Positions 31,396 to 39,596 of a stretch of DNA of 64,000 bases are shown piece by piece. The position numbers and the translations under genes were made by a program. This DNA is from Limnephilus marmoratus (Eukaryota; Arthropoda; Insecta; Trichoptera; Limnephilidae), in NCBI GenBank assembly GCA_917880885.1, contig OU862913.1, forward strand, positions 21,585,286 to 21,649,285. Direction: 5' to 3'. The number at the start of each line of letters is the position of its first letter. Positions within the stretch are counted from its first letter, which is position 1. The notes under the pieces were generated by a model. That model made no database searches, had not been told where the DNA came from, and saw only the letters and a program-made list of their open reading frames with translations.

Positions 31396-31947
31396 TTTTC
31401 CGAGTGTTAATGTGTTAACTTCTGTTTCTTTTTTGTTAATGTCTACCACACGAGAGTTCTAACTGCCCATCTTCTTTAATGGCCTTCTTACAGCCTATTT
31501 CGAGCCATGGCCTCCTTCAAGATAAGCCTCCACCGCCCTCTGTCCTCGGCCGTCGTCTTCCAATCTGCAACATGGAGTAATCCTCTTGCATCCTTCCTGA
31601 CATCATCCTCCCATCTCAGTCTAGGTCTGCCCGCCTTTCCTTTACCTCCCGGCAGTGCCGTAAATAGGGCTGTGCCACCGGTGCCCGGGCACAGGGCGTA
31701 GACTCTGGGAGGCGCAAGAATGGCGTATAAAAGGCGAAGGGTCCACTTAAATAGGGCGCAGTTATAGAAGCTCGCACAGGGCGCAGAAAAGGCTATTTAC
31801 GGCACTGCCTCCCGGGTGTCCTGTCAGAACCTTCTTCGGTACTCGTGTGCTTGGCATTCGGTGCACATGTCCGGCCCATCTTAATCTTTGGAGTCTTAAA
31901 TGGGTGGAGAGTCTGGGAGCTTGGTAAATATCATAGAGCTTATTATT
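31396..31947 (-). pseudogene. RT C-terminal fragment, arm 1 of an inverted duplication
   Basis: Minus-strand translation matches the open copy at 35762-36160: LRWAGHVHRM-like region, GGKRKAGRPRLRWEEDV, DWKTMAENRGRWRLILKEAM and ARNGL. It is split by a 155-bp MITE (31653-31807) and by the hAT element starting at 31956; the rest of the arm resumes at 35268. Confidence 0.85.
31653..31807. mobile_element. hAT-type MITE, 155 bp
   Basis: TIRs CAGTGCCGTAAATAG on both ends and a perfect 8-bp TSD CCTCCCGG (31645-31652, 31808-31815). The paralogous RT fragment has the uninterrupted site CTGGGAGG at 35996-36003 (one substitution). Non-coding. Confidence 0.92.
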
Positions 31948-32412
31948 GTGGCGGACAGGCCCGGACTGGGACCATTTGGGGCCCTCCGCTAAAACCTGTA
32001 AAGGGGCCCCCTAACGTGGGGAGGGGGGGGGGTTCAGAAAACGGGGGGTCCGGGGACCTGCCCCGGATAATTTTTGAAAATTTGGTGCATGAAAACAATT
32101 AAAACGCGTTTCTACGCTATATTGGCACCTATAAAGAAGAAGAAATTCAGATAGGTTTTTAAACGAATATTATGATTTTCGACTTTTGTTGACTTTATTA
32201 TTTATTGAAATAAGAAATTCACAGTATTTTTAGGATACCTACGTCAAAATTATTTGTGTAGTAAAAATAATGACAAACGGATTTTAGGGATTAGAAAAAT
32301 AATACCAACATTTACAAAAAAAATCCTGTGTGTTTAACAGTTTACAATGTTGTATGCTTGCATAGAAGGGGCTTAACTTAACTGAAATGATTCGACATTT
32401 TGCTTCCGTAGC

Positions 32413-32640
32413 CCTAAAGTAACAGTTTCTTTGTAAGCAACTCACTTGTTAAAGCTGCTTCATCTATTATTTTATTTTTGTCCAAATTATAAAATAAATC
32501 CCTCCCAACATTAATAAAAAGCAGACTGGACATAAGGTCTTGGCCTAAGGACGACCGAAGTCGATTTTTGACGATTTTAAGTTTAGAAAAAACTCGTTCA
32601 CATGTGACTTGGGTACAAGGTATGGTAAGAACAAATTTAT
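32413..32640 (-). pseudogene. hAT transposase C-terminal dimerisation domain
   Basis: Minus strand gives IVLTIPCTQVTCERVFSKLK, IVKNRLRSSLGQDLMSSLLF, INVGRDLFYNLDKNKIIDEA and ends ...TKKLLL stop. The LTIP-ERVFSKLK-KNRLRSS signature is the hAT C-terminal dimerisation domain (ZMYM/ transposon-type). The upstream in-frame sequence meets a stop, so the connection to the middle part (32705-33020) is broken by a frameshift. Confidence 0.88.
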
Positions 32641-32704
32641 ATACAATATACAGGTTAGTAAACAGTCCAGATTAAGTAATGACGTTATATAAATAAATGT
32701 AACG

Positions 32705-33022
32705 TCATTGAGATTGAGTAAGTTCAAACAGAACAGAAAAAGCACATGTCAAACAATGGAAACATTGTCTATTTTCAGAGCAGTAAATGTCAGCATTTGT
32801 TTCCGCTGCCGTTGGGTCCAAATCGTCTTCTTCGTCACTGCATCTGTCTCCGTAGTTCTCAGTGGACTCTGCCGCTATGAAGTTGCTGTATTGTTGTGCA
32901 AACCGTCGCAGCTCTATCAACAGCCGACTTCTTTCAATTTTACACAGTTTAGAAACACTGTGCACAGCTTCTGTGGGAAATGTTTGGATTTTCAAGATAA
33001 AGTCAAACTTTTTGGGGTCCAA
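32705..33022 (-). pseudogene. hAT transposase middle fragment
   Basis: Open frame DPKKFDFILKIQTFPTEAVH, SVSKLCKIERSRLLIELRRF, AQQYSNFIAAES, then an acidic stretch. The beginning of the listed frame lies in the nested element. An HxxC/Cys-rich word (ENRQCFHCLTCAF) follows. Assigned to the transposase by its position between the N-terminal and dimerisation pieces; the sequence itself is only weakly diagnostic. Confidence 0.6.
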
Positions 33023-33023
33023 C

Positions 33024-34986
33024 CAGGGCTGGATTAACCATGTCGGGGCCCCTAGGCAACGCACGTCCAAACGCCTCCTTGTTCCCTAGATCAAATCTTT
33101 AACAAAACTTTAAGGGGGGGGGGGGGGTAGGTAAGGTTTTAAAACTTTATTCTTTATTTTTTATTTTTCTCTGAATGTTAAACATGTCAGTATATTGAGT
33201 ATTGTGTCAAAATTTCAAATAAATCGGAGCAAAACTAACGAAGGTACAGCGTTTCAAGCAACCGGCCCTCATGCTCGATTCAAGTATATTTCGAGTATAA
33301 AAAATTGTAAATCGGTTTTCTCGCAAACAATATTTCTGAAGTTTGTCAAAATCATAACTATCATAACTTAAAATCTTGACTTGACTTGACCGATGCGATG
33401 AGTTTTTTTACCATTTTAGAATAACAAATTCACCGAAATTTTTTAGCGAAAATCGCGTTTTTCACTTCAAAATGCTGCCAAAAATAAAATAAAAAAATCG
33501 AAAAAAAACTTCCTCTGACTACCTAGGAAAACATATTACGTTACTTGGTGCATGCAAATCGAATGTATAGTTTTTTTTTAATATGTTGTCAACCAGGTTG
33601 AAAAACGTGTTAAAAAAACTTTCGAGAAAAACGCTTTCAAAGTTTTGCTGAGGATAATTCAACATACAAACTGTTTAAAACGGTTTCATATAAAATGCTG
33701 TATCTCCATCAATTTTACCAATTTCCTCAAATAGTGAGAGCATTATTAACAAATGCATCTTTCAGAAAATGAATTAAAAATATTTTAGTGTCCTTAAAGC
33801 CTTGTTTAGGATTTGATCAAGGGAACATGGTGGCGTTTAGAGCCCCCCCCCCCCCCAGAGTCAGAGGCCCGTGTGAACTGAACTGCACTGCACTTTACCC
33901 TTCTCTAACTTCCAATTTTTTTTTTTCTTTTTTCTACCAAAACGTAATTTTATTCATAATTAATCTGTTCTTTTACTACGTTACAAAAGGTATGCCATCA
34001 CCCCATTTAATAAAGAAAACGATTTTTTTTTTTTACATGAGCTCCACACAGGAGGCCCTGAGGAAAATAATTTCCCTCAGGGCCTATGTCATCTTTGAGG
34101 ATGCTGTGTGGAGGGTTTTTTTTAAAGGAAAGGAAGGAGAGGAGAGTTCTGGGAAGGAAAAGGGTGGGTAGGAATTTGGGGTTCAGTGTGCCCTGGTCAT
34201 CCGCCTCCAAAACCTAGACAAACCACACCCCATGAACCCGGGCACCCCTGCTAAATCACCAAACGTAGCGAACCACTTGGGGTGACCTATGGCAGAGGTG
34301 TTGGTTATTCAATAAAGGTTCCCGGGGCGGCGGTACCCATTCCCGCCTCCCAAATTGAAATACAATACAATAAAATACAATAATCCTTTATTGCACATAA
34401 AAGGACACATACATATGTAGAAACAAAAATATATATTGTTAAAAAATTATTACAAAGAGCCGTATTGTCACTAAAGTGATCTCTTCCGGACAACCTTTCC
34501 CAAAGAATTTTAGCAACTAGACAGGTAGTGCATACTGAAGCTTGTACAACATTTATATTTTAAACATATAATTAGAAATAAAACAAAACAAATGCCAGTA
34601 TAAACCACACACGGCACCTTCAACCACTTCAGATACTAAGTAATGTTGCAACAAAAAGAAGGAAAGAAAAGTAAAATATAACTATGATTATATATTTGTT
34701 TTAATTACAGACTTTTTATTGTTAGTGCATGATATGAACATTAGTTATTTATTGGGTTATAAGCTAATTATTATTATAATTTGTTGTTTTCTTTAATGCG
34801 TGTACCTAATGTTATTAACCTGTAAATGTTTCTAATAAAAAAAATTAAAACATCTTGAAAACTGACTTTTTCCGAAACTTCGTTGCTCACTAATTGAAGC
34901 AAGTCAGTTTTTCTCGGGACGCGGGGCCCCTAGCCGATGCGGGGCCCCTAGGCAGTTGCCTACTCTGCCTTAGGGATCCGGTACTG
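33024..34986. mobile_element. second hAT-type element nested in the first
   Basis: Left terminus CAGGGCTGGATTAACC; right terminus (minus) CAGTACCGGATCCCTAAGGC; both ends have GGGGCCCCTAGGCA-type subterminal words. Perfect 8-bp TSD GGTCCAAC (33016-33023, 34987-34994). It interrupts the transposase remnant of the outer element. No transposase of its own is visible; its interior holds a family A copy. Confidence 0.88.
34010..34350 (-). repeat. family A copy, antisense, nested in the inner hAT
   Basis: Poly-T, full 3' hairpin (CTCCACACAGGAGGCCCTGA ... GCTGTGTGGAGG) and body to CCCATTCCCGCCTCCCAAAT. This is the innermost layer of the nest. Confidence 0.88.
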
Positions 34987-34994
34987 GGTCCAAC

Positions 34995-35159
34995 CAAGAG
35001 CAATCCTGTAAAAACGTCTTTGTTTGCGCAAAATCTTTCTTCAATACTCATCCTCGCACAGTCTAAAATATCAAAATATACAATTTTGTAATGTTGAACT
35101 GTTGAAATAGAGTCAGTTTCATCTTTTGATTTTTCACCGGGCATTATAACTACTAACAA
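34995..35159 (-). pseudogene. hAT transposase upstream fragment
   Basis: Minus strand frame MLVVIMPGEKSKDETDSIST, VQHYKIVYFDILDCARMSIE, ERFCANKDVFTGLLLVG. The pattern Y-I-YFD-LD is typical of the hAT core region. The frame does not join in phase with 33022 across the nested insertion (one-base offset), so the gene had decayed or decayed afterwards. Confidence 0.65.
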
Positions 35160-35267
35160 GACAATTTTTTTTGTATGTTTTGTGGGGCCCCTTCGGGGCC
35201 CCCTCGCGCCGGGGGCCCTCCGCGATCGCGGACCTGCGGACCTGGCCAGTCCGGGCCTGGTGGCGGA

Positions 35268-35480
35268 TTCTCCATGCCTCTCCCTCTCGCACCGCTCCTA
35301 AGATTCTTCGAATTACCTTTCTTTCGAAGATGTCCAGCTGTTCCGCTGACTTTGCTGTCAGTGTTCCCGCCTCACATCCATAGGCCAAGACCGTTCTGAT
35401 AATTGTTTTATATAACGTTATTTTGGTTTTCCTATGGACGTTTCGGGATTTGAACACTGGCAGCAACGCGAAGCAAGTGT
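35268..35480 (-). pseudogene. RT C-terminal fragment, arm 1 continued
   Basis: Minus strand: LPVFKSRNVHRKTKITLYKT, IIRTVLAYGCEA-TLTAKSA, EQLDIFERKVIRRILGAVRE, GEAWRIRH. Continues across the hAT insertion into 31947. T-IRTVLAYGCEAWTLT is the RTE/jockey-type thumb signature. Confidence 0.85.
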
Positions 35481-35761
35481 TTTTAGCGGCTGTAATGCAC
35501 TTTCTTACTTCTACTGGGTCTTCCCCAGTAGGTAAACTCTTCGACCACTTCGAAATTAACTCTAACTGCCCATAGCCATTGGAAATTGAAGATTGATTGA
35601 TTGATGAGTGTTTGGCTATTCAGATCTGGTCACTAAACACGATTAAAGCCATTTCAAGCAATGTATTGATTCTGAACGGTGATATTTTACCAGGGCGATA
35701 CTGAAAGTATCTACCACTCTTTATATGAAACAAGCTGAAATCGTTGTGCCTTTCTCTTTTT
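35481..35761. other. spacer of the inverted duplication with SINE D fragment
   Basis: 35615-35700 carries an antisense SINE D piece (GGCTATTCAGATCTGGTCAC, CCAGGGCGATACTGAAAGTA). The remainder is unassigned. Confidence 0.5.
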
Positions 35762-36160
35762 CTGACAGCAAAGTCAGCGGAACATCTGGACATCTTCGAA
35801 AGAAAGGTACTTCGAAGAATCTTAGGAGCGGTGCGAGAGGGAGAGGCATGGAGAATCCGCCACAATAATGAGCTCTATGATATTTACCAAGCTCCCAGAC
35901 TCTCCACCCATTTAAGACTCCAAAGATTAAGATGGGCCGGACATGTGCACCGAATGCCAAGCACACGAGTACCGAAGAAGGTTCTGACAGGACACCTGGG
36001 AGGTAAACGAAAGGCGGGCAGACCTAGACTGAGATGGGAGGAAGATGTCAGGAAGGATGCAAGAGGATTACTCCATGTTGCAGATTGGAAGACGATGGCC
36101 GAGAACAGAGGGCGGTGGAGGCTTATCTTGAAGGAGGCCATGGCTCGAAATGGGCTGTAA
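35762..36160 (+). pseudogene. RT C-terminal fragment, arm 2 (uninterrupted)
   Basis: Open for 138 codons: AKSAEHLDIFERKVLRRILG, AVREGEAWRIRHNNELYDIY, LRWAGHVHRMPSTRVPKKVL, KRKAGRPRLRWEEDVRKDAR and DWKTMAENRGRWRLILKEAM. This is the post-RT tail of an RTE/jockey-type LINE. No RT core. It preserves the empty target sites of the two hAT insertions found in arm 1. Downstream 36161-36360 is 3' UTR also shared with arm 1. Confidence 0.88.
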
Positions 36161-36360
36161 GACGGCCATTAAAGAAGATGGTCAGTTAGAACTCTCGTGC
36201 GGTAGATATTAACAAAAAAGAAACAGAAGTTAACACATTAACTATCGGAAAAAGAACTTACTAGTATACTTAAAACATCGTCGTAGAAGTTTCTGGAAAA
36301 CCTTATCCAAACCATAAAGTTAAACCATAGAAGTCGCTGCAAACTTATCGAAAGCTGAAG

Positions 36361-36692
36361 GTAGAATGTGCAAAATTTCATCAATCTCGGAATAAAACTA
36401 TATATATGTATTTAAAAAAATCAAAGCCGGGCGGCTGCCTGACAAAAACATTGTTATTTTTACATCGATCGTCCGGTTGATTAGTCAGACATCTCCAAAT
36501 GGTTTTGAAATAATGAGTGTCAATAACTTCGTTTCATGATCGGGGTAGTGGACTTTTTTATATTGTAAAACACTTTGAAGTATGGAGTCGTTTTATTTAC
36601 AATCACTTTGAATTTACAATTATAATTTACGAATAACAATTAAATTAACACTTTATGAATAATCTGGCCCGGCCCCAGCCTTGGGGGTTTAA
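36361..36692. other. unassigned
   Basis: No recognisable gene or repeat. Confidence 0.3.
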
Positions 36693-36700
36693 GGGAACTG

Positions 36701-37745
36701 GGAAAAAATTCGGTTTAGGGGCGATAGTCCTAGATAATTTTTTTTTATACTAATTATGGGCCGGAAAATCCGAATCTGAAAGAATTAGGCGTCGGCAAGC
36801 AATATTAACTAAATTACACGACTTTAAAATTTTCTATACACACACAGGAAAACAAGCCATTTTGAACGCATTCTGACACTACAAGTCGTAGAAAAATACC
36901 AAAGATATTACACCACATAAAATTAAGTGTTGCCATTAAGCAATAATATCAATAACGTAAAACTTTCCGACACGATACTTCCTCACATGATAATTCATAT
37001 CACATAACACATTAGTAACATGGTTTGTGATAGAAAAGAAAGTGCCCCCTTCGTAGCGCCTACACGCGTCACGGCAAAAAAACATCCCAGTTTTCAAGTA
37101 GTTTAGCGGCTACGCTAGGTTTGTGTAACATGGTTTGTGATAGAAAAGAAAGTGCCCCCTTCGTAGCGCCTACTCGCGTCACGGCAAAAAAACATCCCAG
37201 TTTTCAAGTAGTTTAGCGGCTACGCTAGGTTTGTGTAACATGGTTTGTGCCCCTTTATACCGCCTGCTCGCGTCAAGGCAAGAAAACATCCCAGTTTTCA
37301 AGTAGTTTAGCGGCTACGCTAGGTTTGTGTAACATGGTTTGTGCCCCTTTATACCGCCTGCTCGCGTCAAGGCAAGAAAACATCCCAGTTTTCAAGTAGT
37401 TTAGCGGCTTCGCTAGGTTTATGTAACATGGTTTGTGATACAAAAGTGAGTAAAATTTATAAAAAATAATTACTTAAATTAGTTATTGATATTATTGCTT
37501 AATGGCAACACTTAATTTTATGTGGTGTAACATCTTTCTTGTTTTTCTATGACTTGTAGTGTCAGAATGCGTTCAAAATGGCTTGTTTTCCTGTGTGTGT
37601 ATAGAAAATTTTAAAGTCGTGTAATTCAGTTAATATTGCTTGCCGACGCCTAATTCTTTCAGATTCGGATTTTCCGGCCCATAGTTAGTATAAAAATAAC
37701 TAGTTTTATTATCTAGGAATGCCGCCCCTAAACCGAACTTTACCC
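36701..37745. mobile_element. foldback element: ~260-bp TIRs around a minisatellite
   Basis: Inverted arms 36701-36956 and 37482-37745 match over nearly their whole length (for example GCGTCGGCAAGCAATATTAA / TTAATATTGCTTGCCGACGC). The outer end is GGaaAAA-TTCGGTTTAGGGGC. The 8-bp GGGAACTG is directly repeated at 36693-36700 and 37746-37753. No ORF. Long TIRs, a tandem-repeat core and a 7-8 bp TSD recall Galileo/foldback elements of the P superfamily, but Mutator- or hAT-type derivatives cannot be excluded. Confidence 0.88.
37015..37437 (+). repeat. minisatellite core: 110, 110, 94, 94 bp units
   Basis: Units begin GTAACATGGTTTGTG and end TTTAGCGGCTACGCTAGGTT. The first two (37015, 37125) contain ATAGAAAAGAAAGTGCCCCC; the last two (37235, 37329) lack 16 bp there and differ at shared sites, showing pairwise duplication. 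A 15-bp partial unit closes the array. Confidence 0.95.
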
Positions 37746-37753
37746 GGGAACTG

Positions 37754-38069
37754 TACCCTAGGGATTGTTTAATTCGAGAGAGATAGTTTTTAGGGCGCCA
37801 GACTTTTTATACCAAAAAAAACATGACAATTCTTACCCTGCAAAGAAAACAACAACACAAGGTGTCGGTAAGCAGGGTCAGTACTTTGGAGGCCTCTAAC
37901 GGCAGTGCTGAACATTCAGATGCCAATAGGTAATTAAAATAAAGACATAAATCAATTAACTACAGTGGCCATACCATAGATGTCTCTAATAGTATTTCCA
38001 AGTTTTAACAGTAGGAACTTTTCAAACTTCTTATTTCCCATTTCCTTTCCCTCCCCGTTGTACAAAGAA
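37754..38069. other. unassigned
   Basis: No recognisable gene or repeat. Confidence 0.3.
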
Positions 38070-38373
38070 GCGAAGCTAGCCGTCCATAATTGAGTGCTGG
38101 TACCTACCCTGGTTTATGGCAGTGAGGCATGGAACTGGCAGAGAAAGGGTGAAAATAGATTGAATTCTGTTCAAATGAGATCCCTGAGACGTATGTGTGG
38201 TAAAACCATGTACAATCGTGCGAGAAACGTGGAGATCCACAAATAATGCAAGGCTGATGTAAGCGTAATGGGCAAGATTAAGTAAGGAACGCTCAGATGG
38301 TTTTGGCATGTAGAACGAATGAACAAGGAAAGGAGTGTAAGTAGAATATATGACGCAAATGTGATTAGTAGAA
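38070..38373 (+). pseudogene. RTE-type RT C-terminal fragment, 5' of the LINE insertion
   Basis: Frames give VLVPTLVYGSEAWNWQRKGE, NRLNSVQMRSLRRMCGKT, RNVEIHK, then LRWFWHVERMNKERSVSRIY, DANVISRR. Stops present. The protein continues after the LINE at 44611 (KLGMPEEDMARPSKS...). Comparison with 19600-19800 confirms the original order. Confidence 0.85.
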
Positions 38374-38681
38374 GAATCATTACAACAATACAACAATAAA
38401 CAGTGTGTATCACGATATTTTGCTCTACCAATAAAATCACAAAATCTATATCTAAAACCATCATATTGAAAATTAAATATATTGGAGGTAATCCCTTGGG
38501 TCACATTTAGTGTACAAACTTCAAACTTGGCTTTGATTCATTAATTCTACAGTGATTTCAAGTGTCTTTTCGATAAAGTGACAGTTGCTGTGAACTCCAG
38601 TGTTTATTTGTGTTAAGAACTGTGACTGCTTATTACAAAACTTTCACTGCCCATTCCAAATAACAGTGAAACATCATCAAC
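38374..38681 (+). promoter_or_regulatory. LINE 5' UTR with presumed internal promoter
   Basis: About 300 nt upstream of ORF1, no ORF. Full-length LINEs of this group carry an internal pol II promoter here; no individual element could be identified, so this is placement by analogy. Confidence 0.45.
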
Positions 38682-39596
38682 ATGAACAACATATGCCAAG
38701 AATGTTCCGAACCTACACTTTCTGCAGAGTCTATTTTTGTGTGCATAACCTGCAAGGAGACATTTCATCTGCAATGTGGAGGTGTAGCGGAAACTACCTA
38801 CCGTCGCCTCTCTAAGGAGCGGCGTGCCCTCATAAAATGTAAACAATGCATTTGTGTCACACCGACTGTCAAACCCAGCGGCAGTTCACTTATTGATAGT
38901 GAACTACTCTCTAAACTCCTCGAACAAAACACGCAGATTCTTGCCACTCTAGCGGGGATGAGCAAGCAATATGAGGAGATTCTCCTTCGCGTCCATGAGC
39001 TTGAGGACACTAATAACAAACTGGAGAAAAAAAACACCAGCCTCGAAGCAAGAATTGAAGTTTTAGAAAATCACATGGAGCAAATCGATAGGCAAAATAG
39101 GTCTAAAAACGTAGAAATCAGGGGGGTCCCAGAAAATAACGGGGAAAACTTGAAAAACCTTATATCCAACATCAAAAAAGCTACTAATTCAAACGTGGAA
39201 ATGAACAAGATTGACGCAGCTTACCGCATCTCCCAAAAAATACCTAAAGATCAATGCAGGCCCATAATCATATCATTTAAAACCAGTATCGACCGTGATG
39301 TTTTCCTGACAGACATTAAAAAGTTCAACAAAGAAGCAAACAATAGAGAGGAAAAACTCAACACCACCCTCGTCGGAATTGCAGGACCTCGCTCCCACAT
39401 ATACGTCTCGGAACACCTTACGTTTCGTGCGAAACACTTGTGGTTCCTTGCACGTAAGGCTACACGGGAAAACTTATTTAAATTCGCCTGGACCCGTGGA
39501 GGGCAAGTGTACGTCCGCAAAGAAATTGGGACACCAGTCATTATTATCAATGACAAAAACAAACACCTCTTATCTCCCTCACTCAATAACTTGTAA
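38682..39596 (+). CDS. LINE ORF1 protein: PHD finger, coiled coil, FP-like domain
   Basis: 304 residues. Nucleic-acid-binding partner of the reverse transcriptase, expected to coat the element RNA. Residues 5-56 form a canonical C4HC3 PHD finger (C5, C8, C21, C24, H29, C32, C53, C56). Residues about 75-140 are a heptad-rich Leu/Glu/Lys coiled coil (LLEQNTQILATLAGM through LENHMEQIDRQN), probably for multimerisation. From about 145 to the end lies a domain resembling the baculovirus FP-like fold found in many arthropod LINE ORF1 proteins (VEIRGVPENNGENL, DAAYRISQK, RPIIISF, RAKHLWFLARKA). ATG at 38682 follows AACAAC and is the first in frame. The stop (39594) is 22 nt before the next in-frame ATG of the third reading frame. 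No damage visible. Confidence 0.92.
   Translation: MNNICQECSEPTLSAESIFVCITCKETFHLQCGGVAETTYRRLSKERRALIKCKQCICVTPTVKPSGSSLIDSELLSKLLEQNTQILATLAGMSKQYEEILLRVHELEDTNNKLEKKNTSLEARIEVLENHMEQIDRQNRSKNVEIRGVPENNGENLKNLISNIKKATNSNVEMNKIDAAYRISQKIPKDQCRPIIISFKTSIDRDVFLTDIKKFNKEANNREEKLNTTLVGIAGPRSHIYVSEHLTFRAKHLWFLARKATRENLFKFAWTRGGQVYVRKEIGTPVIIINDKNKHLLSPSLNNL

Larger units (their letters stand above)
31956..35259 (-). mobile_element. hAT element, 3.3 kb, carrying a nested second element
   Basis: TIRs CAGGCCCGGACTGG at both ends and perfect 8-bp TSD GTGGCGGA (31948-31955, 35260-35267). The unoccupied site TCCGCCAC is present once in the inverted paralogue at 35856-35863. Without the nested insertion (33024-34986) the element is about 1.34 kb and so is internally deleted relative to autonomous hATs. 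Transposase pieces lie on the minus strand. Confidence 0.92.

Noticed and set aside
31507..31701. Plus-strand 64-codon ORF and the similar minus-strand ORF at 35884-36141
   Set aside because: Antisense shadows of the RT C-terminal fragments in the two inverted arms.
37015..37437. Regularly spaced direct repeats resembling a CRISPR array
   Set aside because: The units are contiguous 94-110 bp tandem repeats with no unique spacers, inside a eukaryotic foldback element.
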